From the NCBI GenBank assembly GCA_038321965.1, contig JBBQFL010000023.1:1-64000 (forward strand): DNA of 64,000 nt. Direction: 5' to 3'. This document shows, piece by piece, positions 51,611-60,549 of this stretch. A model generated the notes under the pieces. It searched no databases and was not told the DNA's origin. It saw only the letters and a program-made list of their open reading frames with translations. Within the stretch, counting starts at the first letter, position 1, and each line of letters opens with the position of its first letter. The stretch is from UKL13-2 sp038321965 (lineage in GTDB: Bacteria > Pseudomonadota > Gammaproteobacteria > Burkholderiales > Usitatibacteraceae). The translations under genes and the position numbers were made by a program.

Positions 51611-51943
51611 CTTAAGAGCGGGGAGGGATCTGCCGTTTATCTTATAGCAACAGCTTTAGGACGGTCAGAGGAGTGGCCTGAGCGACATTTTTTTGGGGGG
51701 TATATTCGCCGGCATGCGCTTGAAATCTGCGGTGCTATTGATGCGCGATATGAATAGGCTTATGCCATGGATGTAGACTATTCGCTGGAAATTCGAAGGC
51801 ATGGTCTAAAGATCTATCAAGTCCCCGTCTCCTTGCTACATGAGGAAAACGGAACGACAAAAGATTTCCTTTGCCAAGACGAACTTCGAGCCAAGGTCGA
51901 TTTGAACTTGCAACGGTTTTATGAGAAGTGATATGGGCATCCC
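51611..51943 (+). pseudogene. GT2-domain fragment with two nonsense codons, in frame with the next gene
   Basis: Reads HFFGGYIRRHALEICGAIDA, RYE, stop, AYAMDVDYSLEIRRHGLKIY, QVPVSLLHEENGTTKDF ... LQRFYEK, stop, YGHPLLNWP. It aligns with the end of the upstream protein (TFGGVLIRRELINACGSFD, SRYEWAYIMDVDYCFEARLRG, VPVTLVHEESRTTRF, SERFYAKWKPFYNVL). The stops are TAG at 51755-51757 and TGA at 51929-51931. Both fall where the paralogue has Trp, so single base changes from TGG explain them. The frame continues unbroken into the 1,564-residue gene, whose ancestor was therefore longer; an earlier stop (51608) closes the frame on the left. Confidence 0.85.
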
Positions 51944-54900
51944 TTGCTGAACTGGCCGGACACCTCACCGATAGACTATGGCGGATCCACAGAAGCGAAG
52001 ACGGAATCTCTTTGTCGAGCCAGGATCCTGCCTTTTTGGGATCGCCGGGCCCCATTTTTTCGTAGCCGCTCCCACAGGGTGTCAGTTGTAGTATCGAACC
52101 GTAGTGGATTGATCTGGCCTTGTTCCGGAGATCACCCGGTCACAATCTCCTATCACTGGTTGCGTTCGGACGGCCAGTTTGAGACATTTGATGGCCGACG
52201 CACCTTTCTTCCTCGTGATCTCGACCCAAATGGCGAGATCCAATTGGACATCGACATCGAAAGTCCCTCAACCTCGGGGTTTTTTCGATTGCAGTTGACG
52301 TTGGTAAATGAAGGTCGATTCTGGTTCGAGGATCACGGTTTCGAAATGGCCGAGCGAACCGTTGAGGTCCTGGACGAGCGCAAGTTTGTCCGCGGCGGTG
52401 CCTACGCGCTGAATTCCATCGAACAGCCGCGACCGGGCGAGCTTCGAACCGTAGCGGTTCGGCTCAGAAACGAGAGTGATTCGACTTGGCTGGCTGATGG
52501 CGCTGATTGGGTGGCGATCGCCAGCCATTGGCATTTCAGCGACGCTGTCGGCGACTGGGAGGGCCTGAGAACGCCACTGCCGCACGATCTTGCCCCGGGT
52601 GAACAAGTTACTGTGGCTGCTGCCGTAAAACTGCCGGAACGTTTAGGAAATTATGTCCTTGAATGGACGGCAGTCCAGGCACAAGCCGGTTGGTTCGAAC
52701 GATCGGATGAATTTAGCAGCCATCGTGTTGAAGTGGAGGTTCTTGAGGCTGGGCCGTCCATTGCCAGATCTGACAACGCTAGATCGCAAAAATGGCTTTA
52801 TCAAGACTGGATTGGGCGACACGCTACGCTGGACGTGCACGACTGTTCCGACGCGGAAAACCTTGTAAGCAGTTGGACAAAGAAAGTGCAGTTCACGATT
52901 ATCATTGCTGGCGCCGACCTCGACGAGCAAACGTTGACGAGTTCGATCGAGTCGATTGACACCCAGATCTATCCGCACTGGGAATTGTGCGTAATCGCCG
53001 ATGGTTTGGCCTCATCAAATGCGATTGAAGCGCTTGCTGCCATCAGCAACCGTGATCCGCGAATTCTTCCGCTCGTGCAAAGTCAATCAGGAAAAGTGTG
53101 TGCGGCATTAAACGATGCGCTGGCCGGGGCCTCGGGCGAGTTTGTCGTGTTGCTTGATGCCGGAGATCGATTGGCTCCGCATGCTCTGCTGTTCGTCGCC
53201 GGGGAGATCGTCCGCAACGCAAGCCTCGATTGGATTTACTACGACATCGACTATCTCGATGAAAGTGGCATGCGGCATGCTCCTGATTTCCGGTCTGGGC
53301 CTAACAAGGACTTGTTTCTCGCACTTGATTTCATGGCCAAGCAGGCTAGCTACCGCACTTCCCGCCTGCGGGAAATAGGCGGTTGGCGAGACGGGTTTGA
53401 GGGTGCACGACACCATGATCTCGGATTGCGACTGTATGAATACATCGAGGAGTCGCACATCTGCCATGTCCCACATGTGTTGCATCATGTTAAAGGCGAT
53501 CCGTGGGAAGGGGTATCCGGACTCGACATTGTCGCAACTGCTGCGCACGAGCGATCCGTCACGGAGCATCTCGAGCGCCTCGGCCATCGCGCGCGCGTTA
53601 CGATGCTGCATGATGGGCCCGGCCTGCGTATACGGTATGCGCTTCCAGATGAGTTACCGCTGGTGTCGATCATCATCCCGACGCGCGACCGCAGCGAACT
53701 GCTCCGGCCTTGTATCGCCAGCATCTTAGAGCGGACCGATTACTCCAATTTCGAGATCCTGATCATCGACAATGGATCGTCTGAACCTGAGACAAAATCG
53801 TATTTTAAATATCTGGAGTCGTCTGGATTCGCCCGAATCATTGTCTGCGATACACCGTTCAATTGGTCACTTTTGAACAATGTCGGCGCGCGTCATGCCA
53901 AGGGCGACGTTTTGTGTTTCCTGAACAACGATACCGAGGTAATAACGGAATCCTGGTTGTCAGAGTTAGTGAGTAACGCACTGCGCCCCGAAATCGGCAT
54001 CGTGGGCCCTGCCCTTTGGTACCCTGACAATCATTCACAGCATCGCGGAATCGTGCTCGGCATCGGGGGGGTTGCCTGGTACCCTTTCCATCGCCTCCGC
54101 CGTGGCCAAGGACTACATCCGCGAAATCTGCTCGCGCAGAACTACAGTGCAGTTACCGGGGCATGCATTGTCCTTAGGCGCGCGGTTTTCGATGCTGAAA
54201 ACGGATTCCATGAGGAGCACCTGCCGATCGGCTATGGAGATATCGATTTCTGCCTGTCCGTGGCTCAGCGGCAACAATTACGAATCTTGTGGACGCCATT
54301 TTCAGAACTTTACCACTACGAAAGCGCGTCACGTGGAATACCCTCCACACTTGTCGAAGTCCGGCGCGCGGAGCGCGAAATACGATATACGCTCAATCGT
54401 TGGTCCACCCAAATCGCTGACGACCCTTTCTTCAATCCAAATCTGGCACTGACTCTGGCACTGACACCTACTTCTACTTTGGAACCTGCAGACCCGCCGC
54501 GAGTAGCGCTGCGCAAGTCCTTGCGACACTACGGCTGCGCAGGCGCGCCGAAACTCGCTTTCTGTGCCATTCCGGGAGTTGATGCACGCCGCGTGCCGCA
54601 AAGATTCTTGCAACCGGACCTAATAAGTCAGGTGCAGCAAAGATTGTTGCGGGAGAATTCCTTGCGGACGGTGATGTTCGCGAACGGCCAAGAGATCGTC
54701 GAGGCCAGTGACGGAGTTGATACCCCTTCGAGTCGGTTTATGCGCAACCGCGCTATCCGCGCCGACGTATGGTTCGGCGCATTCGAATCAGGTATCGGTG
54801 ATCTGTTGGGTATCGATTGTATTCAAGCCACGTTCATCCGCGATCCGGTCCGCCGCGTCATTGCTCACTACTTTGCACTCATCGAGTCACCGGATAGTCC

Positions 54901-56638
54901 GCTGGGGGACAATTCCCCTTTGCGCAAACTGTCAATTGTGGAAATGCTACGCAAGGGCATCATCCCGGCAAACCTAATGTGCCGAAGATTTCTCGGCGAG
55001 CGAGCCGAAGCCGCGACATGGCAGCAGATCGATGCAGGCTGCCGCGCGTATTCAAGTCACTTCTGCGGTTTCTCTCTACCGTCAGAAATCTGGGATGGAA
55101 ATGACTCAGTTATTCTCAGCGCCGACGATCAACTCCCAGTGGCTAGCGCAGACTTGTGCGATCGGGCACTGGCGGAGATGCGAGCCAAATTTGGCTTTGT
55201 CGGAATTCAGGAGGATATGCAACGGCAGTTAAACACCATAGGCGATAAACTGGGTTGGGAATGGGAGGGGCCATCTGCGTCCGTCGAATCAGATCTGGAT
55301 GCTTCTACGGTCGGCCTTGATGGGGAATCAATTCGGGTGATCGAGGCTTACAATTGCGAAGATCGGAAGTTGTTCGACCATGTCAGCGCGCTGCCTGACC
55401 GGATGTGGTTCGACGAACCACGAATCAAATCGACTATCGGGAACTTCAAACGGTCCCGTGTCAGATACCGTGCGCCTGGGCTGATGATATTGGGCATGCA
55501 TCGCAGCGGGACCAGTTGCCTTGCAGGCATGCTCGAACGTGCCGGTTTCCAAGCTGGAAAGGTGACGACATGGAACTTCAATAATGCCAAGGGAAATCGT
55601 GAAGACCCGCGAATTAACCTTCTATCAGAATGCATTCTTGTAACGTCCGGCGGTAGCTGGGATCGTCCACCACAAACGCTACGCTGGACCGCTGAACATG
55701 GCGCAGTGCGTGACCAGATACTCGATCGCCTGCGCGCCGAGGGTCGTCCCTGGGTTTTCAAGGATCCCCGGAATCTGTTGACGCTTCCCTTCTGGCGAGA
55801 GTCCGATTTGCCACTGCTGCGCATTGGCATTATCCGGAATGCGCTGTCAGTCGCACAATCGCTGGCCGTGCGTGATGACATGCCGCTCGCGCGAGGTATC
55901 GAGCTATGGACAACCTATAACGAAGCTCTGATTCGTGAACATGAGCGTTCGCCGTTTCCTGTCGTGTGCTTCGACGTTCAGCGAGACGACTTCATCAGTG
56001 CGGTAGCAAAGGCGCTCGCGTCGGTTTTTCCGGATTGGATCGAAGCTGGCGAGATCGATCTAGAAGGCCTCGGCATATTCGTAGACCCATCACTGAATCA
56101 CAGTCAGATCGATATGACCCAATCGCTCAGACTGATTCGCTCGGTAGCGGGAGTTGATGAGCTTCTCCTGCGGCGCACCGAAAGTGTTTGCAAGGCGTTG
56201 CTGGAAATCGCGGATATGAATAGAAATCCGATCGCGGAAGTAGATCGTGCGGCTGCGGATTCGGAATCCGTAGTCGCGAGGCTGATTGGACTTGACCATC
56301 TCTTGGCGCACGGTGACGCCCATGGGGCTTACGTTCTTTGCAACGAAATGGTGGTTGCACACCCTGAGCGATCCGATCTTTGGCTGCGTCTGGTCTCGTT
56401 GGCTCACTCAAAGGGTGATCCGAACAGTGTCCAGGACGCAGTTCATCGCGGCTTGGCCACGATGCCCAACGATCCATGGCTGCTACAACAGCAAGCCGAG
56501 TTGTCGTGGGCTGCTGGCCAGTTCGAGGACGCCTTGTGCACAGCTGAGCGCGCCCTTGCACATGCCCCGGATTGGCTTGAACTGCGAACTCGGATCGAAA
56601 ATTGGCACTCTACAAAGGCAATTGCAGATGGTTCGTAA
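51944..56638 (+). CDS. Giant GT2-GT2-sulfotransferase-like fusion with beta-sandwich and TPR parts
   Basis: 1,564 residues as open here; the true start is uncertain (TTG 51944 or later) because the frame is truncated on the left. Two beta-sandwich repeats occupy about 45-140 and 168-268. GT2-like unit 1 (about 315-505) has DAGDRLAPHAL. GT2 unit 2 (about 573-800) has VSIIIPTRDRSELL, IDNGSS, FLNNDTEV and GYGDIDFCL. A degenerate sulfotransferase-like unit (about 866-1095) keeps TFIRDPVRRVIAHY but has lost the P-loop-like motif. A second sulfotransferase unit (about 1178-1430) keeps LGMHRSGTSCLAGML and VFKDPR. A TPR-like tail ends it (about 1470-1555). Cytosolic. Predicts two glycosyl transfers plus sulfation by one chain. 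Confidence 0.82.
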   Translation: MLNWPDTSPIDYGGSTEAKTESLCRARILPFWDRRAPFFRSRSHRVSVVVSNRSGLIWPCSGDHPVTISYHWLRSDGQFETFDGRRTFLPRDLDPNGEIQLDIDIESPSTSGFFRLQLTLVNEGRFWFEDHGFEMAERTVEVLDERKFVRGGAYALNSIEQPRPGELRTVAVRLRNESDSTWLADGADWVAIASHWHFSDAVGDWEGLRTPLPHDLAPGEQVTVAAAVKLPERLGNYVLEWTAVQAQAGWFERSDEFSSHRVEVEVLEAGPSIARSDNARSQKWLYQDWIGRHATLDVHDCSDAENLVSSWTKKVQFTIIIAGADLDEQTLTSSIESIDTQIYPHWELCVIADGLASSNAIEALAAISNRDPRILPLVQSQSGKVCAALNDALAGASGEFVVLLDAGDRLAPHALLFVAGEIVRNASLDWIYYDIDYLDESGMRHAPDFRSGPNKDLFLALDFMAKQASYRTSRLREIGGWRDGFEGARHHDLGLRLYEYIEESHICHVPHVLHHVKGDPWEGVSGLDIVATAAHERSVTEHLERLGHRARVTMLHDGPGLRIRYALPDELPLVSIIIPTRDRSELLRPCIASILERTDYSNFEILIIDNGSSEPETKSYFKYLESSGFARIIVCDTPFNWSLLNNVGARHAKGDVLCFLNNDTEVITESWLSELVSNALRPEIGIVGPALWYPDNHSQHRGIVLGIGGVAWYPFHRLRRGQGLHPRNLLAQNYSAVTGACIVLRRAVFDAENGFHEEHLPIGYGDIDFCLSVAQRQQLRILWTPFSELYHYESASRGIPSTLVEVRRAEREIRYTLNRWSTQIADDPFFNPNLALTLALTPTSTLEPADPPRVALRKSLRHYGCAGAPKLAFCAIPGVDARRVPQRFLQPDLISQVQQRLLRENSLRTVMFANGQEIVEASDGVDTPSSRFMRNRAIRADVWFGAFESGIGDLLGIDCIQATFIRDPVRRVIAHYFALIESPDSPLGDNSPLRKLSIVEMLRKGIIPANLMCRRFLGERAEAATWQQIDAGCRAYSSHFCGFSLPSEIWDGNDSVILSADDQLPVASADLCDRALAEMRAKFGFVGIQEDMQRQLNTIGDKLGWEWEGPSASVESDLDASTVGLDGESIRVIEAYNCEDRKLFDHVSALPDRMWFDEPRIKSTIGNFKRSRVRYRAPGLMILGMHRSGTSCLAGMLERAGFQAGKVTTWNFNNAKGNREDPRINLLSECILVTSGGSWDRPPQTLRWTAEHGAVRDQILDRLRAEGRPWVFKDPRNLLTLPFWRESDLPLLRIGIIRNALSVAQSLAVRDDMPLARGIELWTTYNEALIREHERSPFPVVCFDVQRDDFISAVAKALASVFPDWIEAGEIDLEGLGIFVDPSLNHSQIDMTQSLRLIRSVAGVDELLLRRTESVCKALLEIADMNRNPIAEVDRAAADSESVVARLIGLDHLLAHGDAHGAYVLCNEMVVAHPERSDLWLRLVSLAHSKGDPNSVQDAVHRGLATMPNDPWLLQQQAELSWAAGQFEDALCTAERALAHAPDWLELRTRIENWHSTKAIADGS

Positions 56639-56820
56639 GGATCAAAACCGTGTGCGCAGGCTCGCCCGGAAGCGGCTCCTCGTATGTGTACCGAGGTCCC
56701 GGAAGTAGGCCCTGCAGCAATGGTCGCCCACAGTCAGACGACACCCTGAGCGATTGAGACGCGGCGCGCAGCTTTAGACTATGCGAGCTCGCCACCTCGG
56801 GCACCCACGCGTGTCGCCCG

Positions 56821-56981
56821 GAGCTGGGGAGCGCTGGCTACGTCATTGCGCGTCGCTACTTCTATCCATTGATTAGCGAATTTTCGGCTTTCGCGGACTA
56901 CGTTCGTCAAGGCGCGATAATTTGCCACTTGCTTTCCAATTGGCCGAACAAGTGTTATGCGTGCAAATTTTTCTTGCATAG
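56821..56981 (+). pseudogene. C-terminal remnant of a DegT/DnrJ/EryC1 sugar aminotransferase
   Basis: Reads ELGSAGYVIARRYFYPLISE, FSAFADYV, then in another frame NLPLAFQLAEQVLCVQIFLA and a TAG stop (56979-56981). The intact aminotransferase at the right edge of the window has HDIFTRRYFYPLISTFPMY and NLPVATAAASQILCLPIYPA in the same order. The cofactor-binding and Lys parts are absent upstream, so only about 50 codons with a frameshift survive. Nothing else credible is seen in the 480 bp between the giant gene and the dioxygenase gene. Confidence 0.78.
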
Positions 56982-57119
56982 ACAGAAGTAAACTAAGTGT
57001 TCGGCTGGGCCAGGCGGAATTGAGTGGCAGTTTGACGGCTTTGCCGCTCTTTGCAGGTAAAATTCAGGGCTGTTGCGTGCCCCGTGCGCGGTATCGATTT
57101 ACTTCCTGAGGCAAACGGC

Positions 57120-57965
57120 ATGAAGGTATCACACTCCAATAGGACTGAGTCGATCGCCGAGGCGATACAATATAAGCATGACGGATATTTCGTTGCTCGA
57201 GGTATCCTTGAACGAGATCGAGTCGAGCAGGTATTGTCAGAGATGCACCAGTTGGTTTTCCAGCAATTGAATCATTTGCGGCTACCGGCGAGCGGACAAA
57301 AGGGCGGAGGTAAACTACATACCGACCTTCAGACTCTCTTCACGGGTAACCTCAACGCCTACCTTGCGACGCTGACGTTATGTGCAAAGCTGGCGTCCCT
57401 TTACGATTTGTACATGGATAATCGAGTCAGGCAGTTTGTCGCTTCGATCGGTATCGGGCTGCCGGTATTTCAGACGGCGCCAGTCATGCATATGATGTCT
57501 GAATCACTCAAGGTTCCGGGCGGTTATCACGGGCTGGGTGTTCATCAGGATTGGCCGACATTACAGGGCGGATTGGACACTGTGACATTGTGGATGCCGT
57601 TCGTTGATGTCGACCGCAATTTGTTTCCGCTGGAACTGTTACCGGGATCCCATTTGGCGGGGCTGTATCCCTACTCAAGATCTAATCACATATTTGAGGT
57701 GGACCCGGGCGATTACGATGCCGCCAAGTTCATTCATGTGGAGGCGGCTCCTGGTGACATTGTTTTCATGTCCAGTTTTACGTTACATCGAACGAGCACC
57801 AGTGGAGATGACAGGCTCCGCGTGGCGACAAGTTGGCGCTATGAAAATGGTGCCGAGCCCCATTTTGTCGCGAGAGCATACCCGTTTGCACAGAGGCGCA
57901 CCGTAGTCTCCGAACTAATTACGCCGGATTTCCCCACTGTAGAGCAAGTGCGGGGCGCGTTCTAG
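57120..57965 (+). CDS. PhyH-type Fe(II)/2-oxoglutarate dioxygenase
   Basis: 281 residues; ATG 57120 chosen for the TGAGG ribosome site upstream (longer frame to 57051 lacks one). Double-stranded beta-helix with the metal triad: His and Asp in GLGVHQDWPTLQGG (about 138-151) and a distal His in SSFTLHRTSTSGDDRLRVAT (about 219-238), whose Arg would hold 2-oxoglutarate. It likely hydroxylates or oxidises a sugar, lipid or nucleotide-sugar in the glycan pathway. Related in fold but not closely in sequence to the PhyH protein at 60550-61365. Confidence 0.8.
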   Translation: MKVSHSNRTESIAEAIQYKHDGYFVARGILERDRVEQVLSEMHQLVFQQLNHLRLPASGQKGGGKLHTDLQTLFTGNLNAYLATLTLCAKLASLYDLYMDNRVRQFVASIGIGLPVFQTAPVMHMMSESLKVPGGYHGLGVHQDWPTLQGGLDTVTLWMPFVDVDRNLFPLELLPGSHLAGLYPYSRSNHIFEVDPGDYDAAKFIHVEAAPGDIVFMSSFTLHRTSTSGDDRLRVATSWRYENGAEPHFVARAYPFAQRRTVVSELITPDFPTVEQVRGAF

Positions 57966-57981
57966 TTGATGCACGGGAACG

Positions 57982-58015
57982 CTTTACGGGTTGTACTGCC
58001 GCCGTAAAGGGCGGC
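57982..58015. promoter_or_regulatory. Two overlapping, mutually exclusive hairpins
   Basis: Stem A pairs CTTTACGG (57982-57989) with CCGTAAAG (58002-58009). Stem B pairs GCCGCC (57998-58003) with GGCGGC (58010-58015). They share bases 58002-58003, so only one can form at a time. The pair lies between the dioxygenase and propeller genes; it may be a weak terminator or attenuator-like switch. No T-tract. Confidence 0.35.
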
Positions 58016-58074
58016 GTCAAAGGAACTTCAAATTCCAACAACTCGATTGACTCCAGCCACAACCGGAACGCGCC

Positions 58075-59010
58075 ATGCCCCAGTTTAGAAAGTTAGGCCG
58101 AATATTTCATCTAGAGCCATCTTTGCAGCGATCGACTACTCATGCACAGGTGCCAACGGTATTTGTTAAAGAAGATGTTGTGCGGGTTTATTTTGCCGCA
58201 CGCGGCACCGACGGCAAAAGCTATCCAGCGTACGTAGACTTGGCCCGCGAGGACCTAACCAAAATCGTGAATGTTCACGAACAGCCGATAATCTGTCTCG
58301 GTAAGCCGGGAACGTTCGATGACGAGGGCATTATGCCTGCATGCGCGATCACGCATGGCGAAGAAATTTGGATGTATTACAGCGGGTGGAATCAGCGCGT
58401 TACGGTTCCATATCACAACTCGACCGGCTTGGCGGTAAGTCGTGACGGCGGAAACTCATTCAGTAGGATGTTTGAGGGGCCGATTCTGGATCGAACACCG
58501 TCCGAGCCGTATATCGCAGTCACGCCTTCGATTATTCGCGACAACGATACATGGCGTTGTTGGTACATCTCGGGATTGAGATGGGAGAAAATTGGCGACA
58601 GGTTTGAGCCTGTGTACGTCATCAAATATGCCACGTCAAAAAACGGAATCGATTGGGTACGACTGAATGCGACTTGCATTCCGCAGGCCCACCCGCTTGA
58701 GGCGTTTTCCCACCCTACTGTCATTCGGTACGGGGGGAAATTCCATATGTGGTACTGCTACCGTCATAGCAGGGATTATCGCGACGGAGAGGGTAGCTAC
58801 CAAATCGGGTACGGTGTGTCGGACGACGGCACTACGTGGTCGAGAAAGGACGCAGAAGCGGGGATATTGCCGACAGAATCAGGCTGGGATTCGACTATGC
58901 AATGCTATCCTTCTGTGATCCAGATAGATCATCAGATCTACATGTTCTACAACGGGAACGGATTCGGGCAATCGGGAATTGGCTTGGCGGTGCTAGAGCG
59001 CTGGGAATAG
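58075..59010 (+). CDS. Five-bladed beta-propeller, GH43/GH32-like protein
   Basis: 311 residues without a signal peptide, in the arabinanase/levansucrase/invertase propeller style: repeated blade motifs VPTVFVKEDVVRVYFAAR (about 23-40), ITHGEEIWMYYSGW, VTPSIIRDNDTWRCWYISGL, HPTVIRYGGKFHMWYC (about 219-234) and YPSVIQIDHQIYMFYNG. Asp/Glu residues that would serve a hydrolase are not assignable by eye. A cytosolic propeller in a biosynthetic cluster could be a transferase-associated or inactive sugar-binding protein; related proteins occur in many surface-glycan loci. Confidence 0.7.
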   Translation: MPQFRKLGRIFHLEPSLQRSTTHAQVPTVFVKEDVVRVYFAARGTDGKSYPAYVDLAREDLTKIVNVHEQPIICLGKPGTFDDEGIMPACAITHGEEIWMYYSGWNQRVTVPYHNSTGLAVSRDGGNSFSRMFEGPILDRTPSEPYIAVTPSIIRDNDTWRCWYISGLRWEKIGDRFEPVYVIKYATSKNGIDWVRLNATCIPQAHPLEAFSHPTVIRYGGKFHMWYCYRHSRDYRDGEGSYQIGYGVSDDGTTWSRKDAEAGILPTESGWDSTMQCYPSVIQIDHQIYMFYNGNGFGQSGIGLAVLERWE

Positions 59011-59109
59011 TGGGCCGGTTCGGTCCCACATTGTGCGGCATACTCCTTCCGGTCCACCGACTTGTGGTTCGGCTTCGAAAGCGACTTGTGATTTTGAGAG
59101 TAATGTGAA

Positions 59110-59772
59110 ATGAAAAAACTCGTTATTTTCGGCAACGGACAAACTGCGGAGCTTGTGTGTGCAATGTTCCGTTATGACGGCAATCGTGAACCGGTCGCGT
59201 TTGCGGTCGACCGCGAGTATATTTCTGCACCCGAAATTTTAGGGTTGCCAGTGGTTCCAACTGATGAACTAATCAACCGGTTTCCGCCTGATGAATGTGA
59301 TGCGTTTGTCGCGGTGAGCTATACAAAAGTAAACCAACTTCGGTACGCCAAAACCACGCTGCTGAGGTCGCTTGGTTATCGTCTCGCAACCTATGTGTCG
59401 AGCAGAGCGACAACTTTTCCGGACTTAAAGGTCGGTGAAAACTGTTTGATTCTGGAAGACAACACGATTCAGCCGTTCGTTTCGATTGGAGATAATGTGT
59501 TTATGTGGAGCGGCAATCACATCGGTCACCACACCAACATTGGTAGCAACTGTTTCATCGCTTCGCATGTCGTCATCTCCGGTTCGGTAACGATCGGTGA
59601 TTTCACCTTCATCGGCGTTAATGCCACGATTCGCGACAACGTTAGGGTCGGTAAATCTAACGTGATCGGTGCAGGCTGCCTGATACTGAAAGACACATTC
59701 GACTTGAACGTTTTCATCGCCAGCGGCGACGAGCCCTCCAAGGTGCCGAGTAACCGGCTACGAGGAATCTGA
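59110..59772 (+). CDS. Left-handed beta-helix sugar O/N-acyltransferase (NeuD/PglD type)
   Basis: 220 residues. N-terminal Rossmann-like part (about 1-85) starting KKLVIFGNGQTAELVCAMFR; then hexapeptide-repeat coils (about 100-200), with IGDNVFMWSGNHIGHHTNIG, where the catalytic His (NHIGHH, about 136-141) lies, and VTIGDFTFIGVNA. Typically acetylates an amino- or hydroxy-sugar nucleotide, which suits the aminotransferase gene at the right end of the window. It converges with the leftward methyltransferase unit. Confidence 0.85.
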   Translation: MKKLVIFGNGQTAELVCAMFRYDGNREPVAFAVDREYISAPEILGLPVVPTDELINRFPPDECDAFVAVSYTKVNQLRYAKTTLLRSLGYRLATYVSSRATTFPDLKVGENCLILEDNTIQPFVSIGDNVFMWSGNHIGHHTNIGSNCFIASHVVISGSVTIGDFTFIGVNATIRDNVRVGKSNVIGAGCLILKDTFDLNVFIASGDEPSKVPSNRLRGI

Positions 59773-59780
59773 ATGATACG

Positions 59781-60542
59781 TTAGTCGTTCGCCTCTACAA
59801 CTTTTCTGGAACATACCAGATAAATGCTGGCGCAGAGGTCCGGATAGATCATACCCAACTGATAACAGCCGTCTAGATAATCATTGCCAATGATTCCTGT
59901 GGCGAGTAATTTGTCGAACTGGAAATTAGCGAACGGCTTAAAAAACACCCCACCGCGCTGCGTGATCTCCAAGCCGGCGATGCGGGCTTCACGCTCTAGT
60001 GTGTCCAGTGAGTACGTGCAACGGTGGCCGTGGTCTTTCTCGCCTTCGGTGACGGCAGCATTATGGGGAATGAGCCCCATTTTCACGGCAATCTGTCGAG
60101 AGGGCGCGTTTGCATTTGGTGTCACCAAAAAGAGGCTGCCTCCCTTGGCAAGCCAACCCTTCACTCGACGCAGAACAAGAACCGGGTCATCGAGATGTTC
60201 CAGCGTATGCATCAGAAAAATTGCGTCGAAGCTCTCCTCCAAAGTCACAGTTTCAAAATAGCCCTGAATAAATTGCACGTTTCCACCGACGTTTTGCTTT
60301 GCTTCCTCTAGCAGCTCGCTTGACCCCTCGACGACCGTAACGTGATCGAAGTGGGGAACAATTTTCTTTGTGAACTCTCCCTTGTAGCAGCCGAGCTCCA
60401 ATGCGCGGCCGCCGCGAAAAAGGGGCGAGAACGACTTAACCATGTAGTCGCGAAGGATGTAGTCAAAGTCGTAGGCGTACTTTCGTTCGTCGGTGTCTTG
60501 AAACTCGCTGTTTAAATCGCGCGGCGTAGTTGCCTGTCCCAT
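59781..60542 (-). CDS. Class I SAM-dependent methyltransferase
   Basis: 253 residues from the ATG at 60542, eight bases after the stop of the upstream dioxygenase gene; the open frame extends 58 codons further but only across that gene. Motif I ALELGCYKGEFTKK (about 46-59), VTVVEGSSELLEEA, and post-motif DAIFLMHTLEHLDDPVLVL (about 105-123), with a long C-terminal part that includes GHRCTYSLDTLEREARIAGL. It may methylate a sugar or carboxyl group in the glycan pathway; no specific substrate is evident. Confidence 0.82.
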   Translation of the reverse strand: MGQATTPRDLNSEFQDTDERKYAYDFDYILRDYMVKSFSPLFRGGRALELGCYKGEFTKKIVPHFDHVTVVEGSSELLEEAKQNVGGNVQFIQGYFETVTLEESFDAIFLMHTLEHLDDPVLVLRRVKGWLAKGGSLFLVTPNANAPSRQIAVKMGLIPHNAAVTEGEKDHGHRCTYSLDTLEREARIAGLEITQRGGVFFKPFANFQFDKLLATGIIGNDYLDGCYQLGMIYPDLCASIYLVCSRKVVEAND

Positions 60543-60549
60543 TTCGCTG

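Noticed and set aside
51755..51931. Recoding of TAG/TGA as Trp in the GT2 fragment
   Set aside because: All other genes use TAG and TGA as normal stops, so genome-wide recoding is excluded; simple inactivation is more likely.
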